Source: Paenibacillus polysaccharolyticus (GTDB lineage: Bacteria; Bacillota; Bacilli; Paenibacillales; Paenibacillaceae). Taken from it: DNA of 64,000 nt. Within the stretch, counting starts at the first letter, position 1; each line of letters starts with the position of its first letter. Made by a program: the position numbers and the translations under genes. The notes under the pieces were generated by a model. That model was not told the origin of the DNA. It ran no database searches and was given only the letters and a program-made list of their open reading frames with translations. Of the stretch, positions 45,180 through 53,492 are shown piece after piece. Location of the stretch: the NCBI RefSeq assembly GCF_900102085.1, contig NZ_FMVM01000005.1, positions 62,001 through 126,000 on the forward strand. Reading direction: 5' to 3'.

Positions 45180-45251
45180 TGACCCGTAGGGGATTCGAAC
45201 CCCTGTTACCTCCGTGAAAGGGAGGTGTCTTAACCCCTTGACCAACGGGCC
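45180..45251 (-). tRNA. tRNA-Glu (TTC)
   Basis: Acceptor GGCCCGT / ACGGGTC, anticodon loop CTTTCAC (anticodon TTC), T-arm GGGGTTCGAATCCCC; CCA not encoded. Confidence 0.95.
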
Positions 45252-45523
45252 TTATGAACAATTTGTCTTCTTGGCGACAAGAATGAGTATATCACAGAGA
45301 AACAGAACAGTGCAACACTTTTTTTATATTCTTTTAAAACCCAAATTTTTGCTCGCATCCAAAGGTCATTTTCTCAACCCATTGGCCGACTTCTTATCTC
45401 CTAATCTCGCTTCTTATTTACATTATCTCGTTATATCTAAAATCACATTCTTGTCATGACTGTACTTTAATTATGTAAATTAATGATTAAAAAACTTATG
45501 AAAACTTATTTTCGCTTACAATA
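45252..45523. other. Intergenic stretch without a recognised gene
   Basis: AT-rich spacer between the tRNA cluster and the DeoR gene. It should contain the promoter of the minus-strand tRNA genes; no other structure was recognised. Confidence 0.5.
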
Positions 45524-45552
45524 TTGCAGATCACATTATAATTACTTATAAT
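45524..45552 (+). promoter_or_regulatory. Promoter of the DeoR-family gene
   Basis: TTGCAG, 17 bases, TATAAT. Confidence 0.7.
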
Positions 45553-45602
45553 TAAACTATAGTACAACGCACGGTCACCATGAATATAAGGAGGCTTTAC
45601 GT

Positions 45603-46379
45603 TTGTTTCAAGAAGAACGCATGCAACTCATTATTGAGCACCTGCGCAAGCATCATCGTATCTCGGCTGAAGAGATTGTATCTTTATTCGATGTCTCACG
45701 AGATACGGCACGCCGGGATCTGATTAAACTCGAAGAGCAGGAAGCCATTATTCGTACACGTGGTGGCGCAATCCTCCCTTCTCCCCCACAAGAGTTCAAG
45801 TCGTATCAGGATCGGTTGAAGTATGTATCTGAGGAAAAAAGAGCCATTGGCAAACTGGCCGCTGCTCTCGTTCGTTCAGGAGAAACCATTATCCTGGATT
45901 CCTCCACAACGGTGCAGTCCTGCGCGGAGAATCTGAACGGGAAATCCTGCACTGTAATTACAAATTCCATTCACTCTGCTGATTCGTTATCCAAGCACAC
46001 AGCAGTCCAGATTCGACTGTTAGGAGGCCGATTGGATAAGGAACAGCGTTATGTCTACGGTACACCGGTTATTGAGACACTCTCCCACTACTATGTGGAT
46101 AAAGCCTTTATAGGCATTGGCGGTCTCACTATGGATGGATTCAGTGCTTCTGAAGAGGAAGGCAAGATCAAACATCAGATGATGAAATCGGCCAAAAAAG
46201 TAATTATCCTCGCCGACCACTCCAAAATGGGCAAACGTTATGGTTATCGTTTTGCAGACTGGTCGCTGGTAGACGTATTAATTACAGATCAATGGCCGGA
46301 TCAGGAATGGCTGGATTTTTTAAACGAACAAAAGGTTGAGATTCTAATCCCTGAACCCACACAAGATAAGGAGTTGTAA
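45603..46379 (+). CDS. DeoR/GlpR-family transcriptional regulator
   Basis: A 258-residue regulator with a full N-terminal DeoR HTH (RMQLIIEHLRKHHRISAEEI, SRDTARRDLIKLEEQ, IIRTRGGAIL) and a C-terminal sugar-phosphate sensor domain (ETIILDSSTTVQSCAENL, KAFIGIGGLTMDG, ADHSKMGK). The start is TTG at 45603 with AAGGAGGCTTTACG. It probably controls itself and the HAD phosphatase 4 bases downstream, responding to a phosphorylated sugar that is not identifiable. Confidence 0.92.
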   Translation: MFQEERMQLIIEHLRKHHRISAEEIVSLFDVSRDTARRDLIKLEEQEAIIRTRGGAILPSPPQEFKSYQDRLKYVSEEKRAIGKLAAALVRSGETIILDSSTTVQSCAENLNGKSCTVITNSIHSADSLSKHTAVQIRLLGGRLDKEQRYVYGTPVIETLSHYYVDKAFIGIGGLTMDGFSASEEEGKIKHQMMKSAKKVIILADHSKMGKRYGYRFADWSLVDVLITDQWPDQEWLDFLNEQKVEILIPEPTQDKEL

Positions 46380-46383
46380 AGAT

Positions 46384-47277
46384 ATGAAGTTATTTGCTAC
46401 CGATTTAGATGGAACTTTGTTGAATAGAGACAGCCAGATTAGCCGCGAGAATGCCGATGCCATCCAGAAAGCGCAACAGTCTGGCATGAAAGTAACCATT
46501 GCGACTGGACGCGTATATTCAGATGTTGTGGCGATTAGCCGCCAAGGCGGAATCAAAACACCGATTATCGGTTCCAACGGCGCTACCATTCATGATGAGA
46601 ATGGAGAACGCTTATTCCACCTCCCTCTGGAACGTGAAACGGCCGCTTCTGTCATGCAATGGCTGGAAGATGAGCACATTTATTATGAAGCTTCAACTCA
46701 GATGGGCATATACGCTGCAATCAGTACTCATGAGACGATGCTCGCCGAATTGGAACGTGTCCTGGGATCAAAACCCGGTGAAGATATCGAGCGCATGATC
46801 CGTTCGATCAAAAAACACTACGACAAAAAAGACTATCACCGCGTGAACAACCATCTTGAAATTCCGGCAGAAGCTTGCATCTATAACATCATGGCCTTCT
46901 CGATGAATCCAGAGAAGGTGCAACGCGGACGTGAATATTTCTCCTCCAGAACCGATGTGGCAATGGTAGTTTCCTTTGAGCATAACTTTGAAATGCAACA
47001 CCCGGATGTATCCAAAGGCAATGCCCTCTCCAAACTGGCGGAGCACTTGAACATTTCGATGAAAGACACAGCCGCGATCGGGGATAACTTTAATGATGTT
47101 TCCATGTTACAAATGGCTGGGCTAGGTATCGCAATGGGCAATGCTGAACCCGAAATTCGCGCCATGGCTAAAACAATCACACTAACCAATGTGGAGCATG
47201 GCGTCGCTCATGCGATTCATAGCCTGTTAGAAGGCAAACCGATTGCGCCTGAGGAAACCATTGTCTCGGAAGGCTGA
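46384..47277 (+). CDS. Cof-type HAD-IIB sugar phosphatase
   Basis: A 297-residue Cof-like phosphatase: motif I FATDLDGTLLNRDSQI, motif II TIATGRVYSDVV, a large cap, motif III lysine region VSKGNALSKLAEH and motif IV AIGDNFNDVSMLQMAG. It probably dephosphorylates a sugar phosphate or flavin-like substrate and is co-transcribed with the DeoR gene. The ATG at 46384 uses AAGGAG spanning the DeoR stop. Confidence 0.93.
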   Translation: MKLFATDLDGTLLNRDSQISRENADAIQKAQQSGMKVTIATGRVYSDVVAISRQGGIKTPIIGSNGATIHDENGERLFHLPLERETAASVMQWLEDEHIYYEASTQMGIYAAISTHETMLAELERVLGSKPGEDIERMIRSIKKHYDKKDYHRVNNHLEIPAEACIYNIMAFSMNPEKVQRGREYFSSRTDVAMVVSFEHNFEMQHPDVSKGNALSKLAEHLNISMKDTAAIGDNFNDVSMLQMAGLGIAMGNAEPEIRAMAKTITLTNVEHGVAHAIHSLLEGKPIAPEETIVSEG

Positions 47278-47316
47278 TAAAGTACCATTCAAAGGTTAGT
47301 AACATTAGTGAAATGA

Positions 47317-47366
47317 AAACAAGCACAGCAGTCTCCTTAACCGAGCCAGCCTGTGCTTGTTTTTTG
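47317..47366 (+). terminator. Terminator after the HAD phosphatase
   Basis: AAACAAGCACAG / CTGTGCTTGTTT stem with T-run. Confidence 0.88.
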
Positions 47367-47458
47367 GTTCCGTAACATGCCAAGGAGTGCAGCTCTCACT
47401 TAACCTCTCGCTCGACCTCTTATTTGCCCTCTTACTCAATCTCATCAGCCATTTATTT

Positions 47459-48109
47459 CTATGCCCGAAAATTCTCCCCTTGTCTCTCCCCAAGTCCGTA
47501 ATAATGCCTGAAATTATAAATCAACGGATGCCATTGCTTGGGATCAATCTTATTGAAATCCGAAATCAAATGAGAATGTGCATGCACCTTCACCGCTTTC
47601 ACTTCTACAACCGCCATATTCGGCGTATGCTCCGGGATACGGATATGTTGTACAGCCGCTTCAATCTGAAGCGGACATTCAGCTATTTTATCTGGCGCTA
47701 CTTGAACTGAACTTTGAGACGTCAGACCTACTGTCCTAAATTTATCTTGGCAAAACGTATACCCCATTTGTTTTTTAACTTCTGGCACGGGAGAGCTTCC
47801 CGTCAACCGCCCCAGCGCTTCAACTTTTCCCCACATCGAGTCATCCGGCAGATTAATAACACATTCAGGATGATGACAGAGATTCTCATAAGCCTTGCCC
47901 TGTGTACCTATCCCCAGTACCAGACAATCCCCCAGCGCCCAAGAAGACGATAATGGGGAAAGATTCGTAGACCCATCTTCGTTTAAAGTACTAAGGATGA
48001 TCACAGGGGTGCCATAGTATAGAATACTGGGATTAATAGTCTCGTGCTGATTCACCCGAGCCGACTGGGTAGTTTGTTTTGTGCTATACTGCTGCATATC
48101 GTTACTCAC
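47459..48109 (-). CDS. Flavin reductase-like FMN-binding protein
   Basis: A 216-residue split-barrel flavoprotein. YYGTPVIILSTLNEDGSTNL and LSPLSSSWALGDCLVLGIG form the FMN-binding part; a central MWGKVEALGRLTG and a HSHLISDFNKIDPKQWHPL tail follow. It may be a flavin-dependent oxidoreductase. GTG at 48109 has AGAGG; ATG at 48097 with AAGGTGA is equally possible. It is divergent from the ArsR-like gene across the palindrome at 48125-48142. Confidence 0.85.
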   Translation of the reverse strand: MSNDMQQYSTKQTTQSARVNQHETINPSILYYGTPVIILSTLNEDGSTNLSPLSSSWALGDCLVLGIGTQGKAYENLCHHPECVINLPDDSMWGKVEALGRLTGSSPVPEVKKQMGYTFCQDKFRTVGLTSQSSVQVAPDKIAECPLQIEAAVQHIRIPEHTPNMAVVEVKAVKVHAHSHLISDFNKIDPKQWHPLIYNFRHYYGLGERQGENFRA

Positions 48110-48124
48110 CTTATACCTCTCCTG

Positions 48125-48142
48125 TTCAATTCATGAATTGAA
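48125..48142. promoter_or_regulatory. Perfect 18-bp palindrome, probable operator
   Basis: TTCAATTCATGAATTGAA, perfectly self-complementary, in the 73-base gap between the divergent flavin reductase and ArsR-like genes. ArsR-type proteins bind such sites as dimers. Confidence 0.7.
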
Positions 48143-48182
48143 ACCAATTGTAATACAGCATTATTTCAACTATCATCGAAGT

Positions 48183-48881
48183 ATGAATGCATATCCGAAT
48201 ATTACTGTTATCGCCTCACTTATTGCCGATACAAGCCGTTCTATATTTCTCTCCGCTCTGCTGGATGGAAGGGCGTTACCTGCCGGCGAGCTGGCCTATA
48301 TGGCCGCAGTCAGTCCACAGACCGCAAGTAATCACCTTGCTAAACTTGTAACGGGAGGACTATTGGAAGTAGAACAGCAAGGTCGTCATCGGTATTATCG
48401 TCTAGCGAACGAGGACATTGCGGATCTGATTGAGAAAATGGCCAGTATTGCCCCAGCGGTACAGGTTCGCTCATTGAAGCAATCCAATCAATTGCAACAA
48501 TTAAGTTATGCTCGCACCTGTTACGGTCATCTGGCTGGAAAACTCGGGGTATTACTCTGCGAAGCATTGCTCAAGAGAGGTTATCTGGTTGAACCTGAAG
48601 AAGCGCAAGGTAAGGATTACCTAATTACGGAGGAAGGATCGCAGTGGTTTAGCTCATTTGGAATGAAGCTGCAATTGAAGCCAGGATCACGCCGAGCCAT
48701 CGCTCGTAAATGCCTGGACTGGAGCGAACGCCGTCATCACCTGTCCGGCTTGCTTGGTGAACAGCTCGTTCAGCGATTACTTGAACTGAATTGGATTCGT
48801 CAAAAAACAGGGAGTCGCTCTGTAGACGTAACCGAGGCTGGAAAATCAGGTTTGTACGAGCTTTTGGATATTTCTCTGTAA
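48183..48881 (+). CDS. ArsR-like winged-helix regulator with C-terminal domain
   Basis: A 232-residue protein. The first 95 residues form a winged helix (IASLIADTSRSIFLSALLDG, ELAYMAAVSPQTASNHLAKL, QGRHRYYRLANEDIADLIE). A second region of about 130 residues holds a CYGHLAGKLGVLLCEALLKR segment, also seen in YczG/YdfF-like regulators. It may bind the adjacent palindrome and control the flavin reductase; inference. The ATG at 48183 has only a weak ribosome site (ATCGAAGT); upstream frame to 48081 has none. Confidence 0.85.
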   Translation: MNAYPNITVIASLIADTSRSIFLSALLDGRALPAGELAYMAAVSPQTASNHLAKLVTGGLLEVEQQGRHRYYRLANEDIADLIEKMASIAPAVQVRSLKQSNQLQQLSYARTCYGHLAGKLGVLLCEALLKRGYLVEPEEAQGKDYLITEEGSQWFSSFGMKLQLKPGSRRAIARKCLDWSERRHHLSGLLGEQLVQRLLELNWIRQKTGSRSVDVTEAGKSGLYELLDISL

Positions 48882-48901
48882 ACGGCTCAGATGCTAAAAA
48901 A

Positions 48902-48952
48902 CCAAAAAATCCTCTTTACATGAAGAATTTACTCATTCATGTAAAGAGGATT
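48902..48952 (-). terminator. Terminator after the tRNA-Ser/Asn cluster
   Basis: A long perfect stem, AATCCTCTTTACATGAA / TTCATGTAAAGAGGATT, with TTTTTGG on the minus strand. Confidence 0.88.
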
Positions 48953-48964
48953 AAAAGTGTATAT

Positions 48965-48985
48965 TCAGAACGGAGAGAGAGGGAT
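48965..48985. repeat. Direct repeat of the tRNA-Ser 3' end
   Basis: 21 bases (TCAGAACGGAGAGAGAGGGA plus one T) identical to 49078-49098, which covers the 3' end of tRNA-Ser and its trailer. Confidence 0.7.
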
Positions 48986-49083
48986 ACTCTCACTTCGCTC
49001 GAGACTGCGATGTATCGCTACCGAAGCTTATGCTAAGGCGAACCTTTAGGGTTCTCATCCCTGGCATAGAAGTATAATCAGAA

Positions 49084-49172
49084 CGGAGAGAGAGGGATTC
49101 GAACCCTCGAGACGCTTGTGACGCCTACACGATTTCCAATCGTGCTCCTTCGGCCAGCTCGGACACCTCTCC
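49084..49172 (-). tRNA. tRNA-Ser (GGA)
   Basis: Acceptor GGAGAGG / TCTCTCC (last pair G-U), discriminator G, anticodon loop TTGGAAA (anticodon GGA), long variable arm, T-arm GGGTTCGAATCCC; CCA not encoded. Confidence 0.95.
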
Positions 49173-49173
49173 A

Positions 49174-49249
49174 TGGCTCCCCGAACAGGACTCGAACCTG
49201 TGACAACTCGATTAACAGTCGAGTGCTCTACCAACTGAGCTATCAGGGA
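49174..49249 (-). tRNA. tRNA-Asn (GTT)
   Basis: Acceptor TCCCTGA / TCGGGGA, anticodon loop CTGTTAA (anticodon GTT), T-arm ACAGGTTCGAGTCCTGT; CCA encoded. One base separates it from tRNA-Ser. Confidence 0.95.
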
Positions 49250-49343
49250 AAATTAACTTGAATAACATTAATTTATCATGATTAATAATTCAAGTCAACC
49301 TGCCTTTGACTCCCTTTTTACAACAAATTATTCCTAGTGTTCG

Positions 49344-49805
49344 TCAGATGGTTTGAATTGTCAGTTTGCCTGAACATCGACCGCAGCGATAACGCTTGGG
49401 ATCTATTTTCCGTTTACGCAAATATTCCATCCCGCAATTCTTGCATACAAGCTTGTACCGATACGGTAGCGGTTTCCTGCCCTTGTCTCCAGGAAGAGAC
49501 TGACAGAACCGTGAACCCCCCACTTTCTGCAAAAGTGCCTTGAATTCCGGATCCCTATGCTGGTATCCCCGCCCTCGAATATGCAGATGATAGTGGCACA
49601 GTTCGTGCTTGATAATTTTCTCAACCTCGTCTTTTCCGTAGACTTCGAGCTGATGTGGATTTATCTCGATCCGATGGCTTTTGAGCATATACCTTCCACC
49701 TGTTGTCGTCAGACGACGGTTAAATATCGCTTCATGAGTAAACGGAACTCCGAAATGTTCCAGAGAAATCTGTTCAATCCATTGTTGTAATTCCTTATTT
49801 TCCAT
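49344..49805 (-). CDS. SprT-like zinc metalloprotease-fold protein
   Basis: A 153-residue SprT/YdcK-family protein with the zinc motif HELCHYHLH (HExxH) near residue 65 and a C-terminal zinc ribbon CKNCGMEYLR ... CGRCSGK. Family members resemble Spartan proteases; the bacterial function is open. The ATG at 49805 has GAGGAGA. The conserved neighbours are cmpA and tex, as in Bacillus. Confidence 0.9.
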   Translation of the reverse strand: MENKELQQWIEQISLEHFGVPFTHEAIFNRRLTTTGGRYMLKSHRIEINPHQLEVYGKDEVEKIIKHELCHYHLHIRGRGYQHRDPEFKALLQKVGGSRFCQSLPGDKGRKPLPYRYKLVCKNCGMEYLRKRKIDPKRYRCGRCSGKLTIQTI

Positions 49806-49924
49806 CATTCTCCTCTCTCTCCACCCGCCCGAGCACACTGTTTTTCCCGTACAATACTTGAATTTTAACCGTTTCGTAGGCTACACTGTCAAGTAGAATG
49901 TATGAGGGGAGATTAATACTCGTT

Positions 49925-50281
49925 ATGCCTACAATGCGCTATGTCATCCTGCAGCAGGAGCAACAATTACAGTTTGTTGAAATGCCCGCGGATTATGCTT
50001 ATCAACTCAGTGCACTTAATCTGCGTCTGCACAAGGAAATCGACAAACTCACGGCAACAGATGTACCCGTTCTACCCTGGGCTATTGCCGAATGTGATCA
50101 TCTCGATCTGTTAAACGAAAACTTGTCCATCATCGGCGGGCTTGATTATATCAATGCCCTTGAAGAGCGTTTTGCTGCCCTGCGTGAAAGCAATTATCCT
50201 TTGATTTCCCTGCTTACCGAGATCCGGGCACTACAAGCCCAATTGGAACAATGGTATGAAGAAGAGATGGAGTCGTTCTGA
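49925..50281 (+). CDS. Protein of unknown function
   Basis: A 118-residue mostly helical, acidic protein with no membrane segment (MRYVILQQEQQLQFVEM at the start, then two coiled-coil-like helices ending EQWYEEEMESF). No family recognised. The ATG at 49925 is preceded by GGGGAG at a long spacing of 12; ATG at 49898 is in frame but contains the ribosome site. A terminator follows, so it is a single transcript. Confidence 0.65.
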   Translation: MPTMRYVILQQEQQLQFVEMPADYAYQLSALNLRLHKEIDKLTATDVPVLPWAIAECDHLDLLNENLSIIGGLDYINALEERFAALRESNYPLISLLTEIRALQAQLEQWYEEEMESF

Positions 50282-50331
50282 TACATTCCATAGGGAAATT
50301 ATTTTGGCAAAACTCAATACAATGCAAAAGG

Positions 50332-50364
50332 CGCACTTCCCGCACAGGGGAATGTGCTTTTTTT
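50332..50364 (+). terminator. Intrinsic terminator
   Basis: CGCACTTCCC / GGGGAATGTGC stem with TTTTTTT. Confidence 0.85.
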
Positions 50365-50481
50365 CGTTCTGGTTCAACAGATTATGATCATTTTGAATTG
50401 ACATGGAGTTATCCCGCACAGTCCAGGCTATTGCCACATATGCTAACGTACAGATGAATTATGCAAAAGGAGGAGATTCCT

Positions 50482-50625
50482 TTGCCTCAATGGCTCTGCA
50501 ACCAACTCATGCGGGCGTTCCACAAAAAGGACAGTCGTCAAATCAAGTTACTGAACGAATGCTGGTATTTCTATCGCAACAAACCTGCCAGCAGTTCACA
50601 GCGCAACATGGAGAACGAAATCTAA
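50482..50625 (+). CDS. cmpA: Cortex morphogenetic protein CmpA
   Basis: A 47-codon gene, TTG start at 50482 with AAGGAGGAGATTCC. The product begins MPQWLCNQLMRAFHKKD and continues RQIKLLNECWYFYRNK, closely following B. subtilis CmpA in order and spacing of its conserved residues; the last 12 residues are extra. In Bacillus CmpA acts in spore envelope quality control by promoting SpoIVA degradation through ClpXP. Its location between sprT-like and tex matches Bacillus gene order. Confidence 0.92.
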   Translation: MPQWLCNQLMRAFHKKDSRQIKLLNECWYFYRNKPASSSQRNMENEI

Positions 50626-50691
50626 GCCTTGTACACCAAACACCATACCTATCCATACCATCGCACCAAAAAGGATAATACTTAACAGCAA

Positions 50692-50717
50692 ACAGCCTTC
50701 CCAATGCGGAAGGCTGT
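50692..50717. terminator. Intrinsic terminator between cmpA and tex
   Basis: ACAGCCTTCC / GGAAGGCTGT perfect stem between convergent genes. T-runs are short on both sides. Confidence 0.6.
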
Positions 50718-50797
50718 CCCATTATACGTTTACACGTATATACGTCTACAGACGTTTAGTTTGACATCACATCATGATGCCAAAACGCGATAATTAA

Positions 50798-53014
50798 TCA
50801 CGAATTTGCAGATGCAGGTTTTTTCATCGTCAGGCCAACACGACCTTTTTTCGTATCTACATTCATCACCCAGACGGTCACATTATCACCAACGGAAACA
50901 ACATCCATCGGATGTTTAACGTACCCATTGCTCAATTGAGAGATATGGACAAGCCCATCACTTTTGATGCCGATGTCAACGAAGGCACCAAAGTCAATGA
51001 CATTTCGAACGGTACCTTGCAGTTCCATACCTTCCACCAGATCTTCAATCTTGAGTACATCGGTGCGGAAAATCGGCAGCGGCATCTCTTCACGAGGGTC
51101 ACGACCCGGGCGCTGTAAACTGTCCAGAATGTCGCGTAGTGTAGGCACACCGACATTCAGTTTAACGGCCAACTGTTCTGTCTGCTGTTCGTACAGAAGT
51201 ACAGACAGTTCTTTGCTTCCGAGTTTGTCCAGCTCGACCTGAAGCTCTTTGAAGAGCTGATCAACCACCTTATACGATTCAGGGTGAATTGGCGTACGAT
51301 CCAGTGGATTCTCCCCTTCAGAGATACGCATGAAGCCTACGCATTGTTCATATGTTTTTGCGCCCAAACGGGGCACTTTCTGCAACTGGCGACGACTTGT
51401 GAAACGGCCGTTCTCTTCACGATATTTGACAATGTTTTTGGCAATAGTTGCATTAACACCAGCAACATAAGACAACAAGGAAGGTGAAGCCGTATTAACA
51501 TCCACGCCAACATGGTTAACTGCGGATTCTACGACAGCCTTCAAGCTCTCTTCCAGAACCTTCTGGGATACATCATGCTGGTATTGGCCGACGCCAATCG
51601 CTTTTGGATCAATTTTAACGAGTTCAGCCAGCGGGTCTTGTACCCGGCGAGCAATAGAAGCCGCGCTACGCTCGGCAACATCCAGATCCGGGAATTCCTC
51701 TTGGGCAAGCTTGGATGCAGAGTACACACTTGCACCAGCCTCGTTCACAATCAGATAAACCAGACTGTCATCGCCATTCTCCTGAATGATCTCGGCTACA
51801 AACTGCTCTGTCTCACGCGACCCTGTCCCGTTACCAATAACGATCAATCCAATATCGTACTGCTTGATCATCCGATGGAACACTTCAGCCGCTTCATGCT
51901 TCTTGTTATGCGGAGGTGTCGGGTAAGTTACAGCTACTTCGAGCAATTTCCCTGTATCATCGACAACTGCCAGTTTACAGCCTGTCCGGTATGCCGGATC
52001 GACACCCAGTACACGTTTGCCATGAATCGGCGGCTGTAACAGCAGGTTACGAAGATTCGCGGAGAACACCGAAATCGCCTGATTTTCCCCTTTTTCCGTC
52101 AACTCGGCACGCACTTCACGTTCAATGGACGGTGCAATCAGACGTTTGTACGCATCTTCGACGACGGCACGCAAAATATCTTGCACCGCAGAAGCACCAC
52201 GAATAATCTGGCTTTCCATATGGCGATGAGCTGGTTCGGCTTGCACGTCTAGTCCAACCTTGAGAATACCCTCCCGTTCCCCGCGGTTAATCGCAAGAAT
52301 GCGGTGCGGCGGCATCTTTTTGGCTAATTCACGGTAACTATAATAGTTCTCGTATACTGACTCTTGCTCCGTATCCTTGGCTTCTGAAGTCAGCATGCCG
52401 TGATCCAGTGTATATCTGCGAATCCAGGCGCGAATAGCCGCATCATCGGCAATATTTTCAGCGAGAATATCCTTAGCCCCTTGAAGGGCCGACTCTGCAT
52501 CCTCCACCCCGAGTTCTGCATTAATATAACGCGCAGCCTCCTGAAGTGCATCTCCTTGTTTCGGCTGTTCCCAGATCCATACGGCGAGCGGCTCCAGACC
52601 TTTTTCCTTGGCTACACTGGCACGCGTTTTACGTTTCTGACGGTAAGGACGGTACAGATCCTCTACTTCCTGCAACTTGACAGCTTGCTTAATGGATTTC
52701 TCCAGCTCTTTGGTCAGCTTGCCCTGTTCCTCTATAATACGGATAACTTCCAGTTTACGGTCTTCCAGATTACGCAAATACACCAAGCGTTCTTCAATCT
52801 GCCGCAGCTGGTTCTCATCCAGTTCTCCAGTCATTTCTTTACGGTAGCGGGCGATAAACGGAATCGTATTGCCTTCGTCCAGAAGCTCCGATGTGGTGCG
52901 AATCTGCTTCAAGGACAGTGACAGTTCCTTGGCTACCTGTTTGATGATTCGTTCTTGGCGTTCCGCCTTTAATGTTTCTTCATTGGGTTCCAGAACCGTT
53001 TCCTGTTCAGACAA
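50798..53014 (-). CDS. tex: Tex-family RNA-binding transcription accessory protein
   Basis: A 738-residue Tex protein: N-terminal helical Tex domain (TIPFIARYRKEMTGELDENQ), a YqgF-type RNase H-like domain (RVLGVDPAYRTGCKLAVVDD), helix-hairpin-helix region (VDVNTASPSLLSYVAGVN) and a C-terminal S1 domain (LQGTVRNVIDFGAFVDIGI). It binds RNA/DNA and affects transcription; in Firmicutes it is widespread and nonessential. The start is TTG at 53014 with GAAAGAGGG. Confidence 0.95.
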   Translation of the reverse strand: MSEQETVLEPNEETLKAERQERIIKQVAKELSLSLKQIRTTSELLDEGNTIPFIARYRKEMTGELDENQLRQIEERLVYLRNLEDRKLEVIRIIEEQGKLTKELEKSIKQAVKLQEVEDLYRPYRQKRKTRASVAKEKGLEPLAVWIWEQPKQGDALQEAARYINAELGVEDAESALQGAKDILAENIADDAAIRAWIRRYTLDHGMLTSEAKDTEQESVYENYYSYRELAKKMPPHRILAINRGEREGILKVGLDVQAEPAHRHMESQIIRGASAVQDILRAVVEDAYKRLIAPSIEREVRAELTEKGENQAISVFSANLRNLLLQPPIHGKRVLGVDPAYRTGCKLAVVDDTGKLLEVAVTYPTPPHNKKHEAAEVFHRMIKQYDIGLIVIGNGTGSRETEQFVAEIIQENGDDSLVYLIVNEAGASVYSASKLAQEEFPDLDVAERSAASIARRVQDPLAELVKIDPKAIGVGQYQHDVSQKVLEESLKAVVESAVNHVGVDVNTASPSLLSYVAGVNATIAKNIVKYREENGRFTSRRQLQKVPRLGAKTYEQCVGFMRISEGENPLDRTPIHPESYKVVDQLFKELQVELDKLGSKELSVLLYEQQTEQLAVKLNVGVPTLRDILDSLQRPGRDPREEMPLPIFRTDVLKIEDLVEGMELQGTVRNVIDFGAFVDIGIKSDGLVHISQLSNGYVKHPMDVVSVGDNVTVWVMNVDTKKGRVGLTMKKPASANS

Positions 53015-53238
53015 ATAAATCCCTCTTTCCTTCCTGAATCGTGCATAATACTCATTTCAGGGCAGCTGTGCTGCATAATAACAGTATGGTCGATCATCCG
53101 AAGTTGATCTCAAGCTTTTCAAGCTCTAAATAACACTCTTCTCTATATTATCACAAAATCACGTTGAAATTTCTATCATTCCTATGACACGTCTGTCATT
53201 TGCGTTATTGCACTCCTAACATCCTTCCCCGTTGAACG

Positions 53239-53283
53239 AAAAAAAAGACCGAGAACGTCATCATGACATCCCCTGGTCTTCTT
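53239..53283 (-). terminator. Intrinsic terminator
   Basis: Minus strand AAGACC ... GGTCTT with inner GTCATCATGAC, followed by a run of eight Ts. It lies between the alpha-galactosidase gene and tex. Confidence 0.75.
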
Positions 53284-53302
53284 AAAAAATATCTAATTCA
53301 TC

Positions 53303-53492
53303 TAAATAAGTTGAGAGTTTCTTTTACACGTTAACGGAGGGGACAGAAAAAACCTGGAAAAGCGAAGCGTTCGCCTTTATCCCCGGATTTTCCCCTTTGG
53401 AAAAGGGAATCAAAAAATCTGGGGATAACAGCGAATGGAAGGTTATTCTGTCATCGGAGTGACTGTGTAAAATCTCTAGTTCAACTTATTTA
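53303..53492. mobile_element. MITE-like element, copy B
   Basis: 190 bp bounded by perfect 12-bp inverted ends, TAAATAAGTTGA at 53303 and TCAACTTATTTA ending at 53492, followed inward by imperfect repeats with TTTTACAC. The interior matches copy A (5671-5862) in reverse orientation over about 130 bp. Its right end provides the TAA stop codon of the alpha-galactosidase gene. Confidence 0.8.

Noticed and set aside
41745..45251. Functional integrative element in the tRNA region
   Set aside because: No integrase, excisionase, relaxase or phage gene is present; only the tRNA duplication hints at past insertion.
50403..50678. A 91-codon plus-strand frame over cmpA
   Set aside because: cmpA in another frame has the better ribosome site and a recognisable product.
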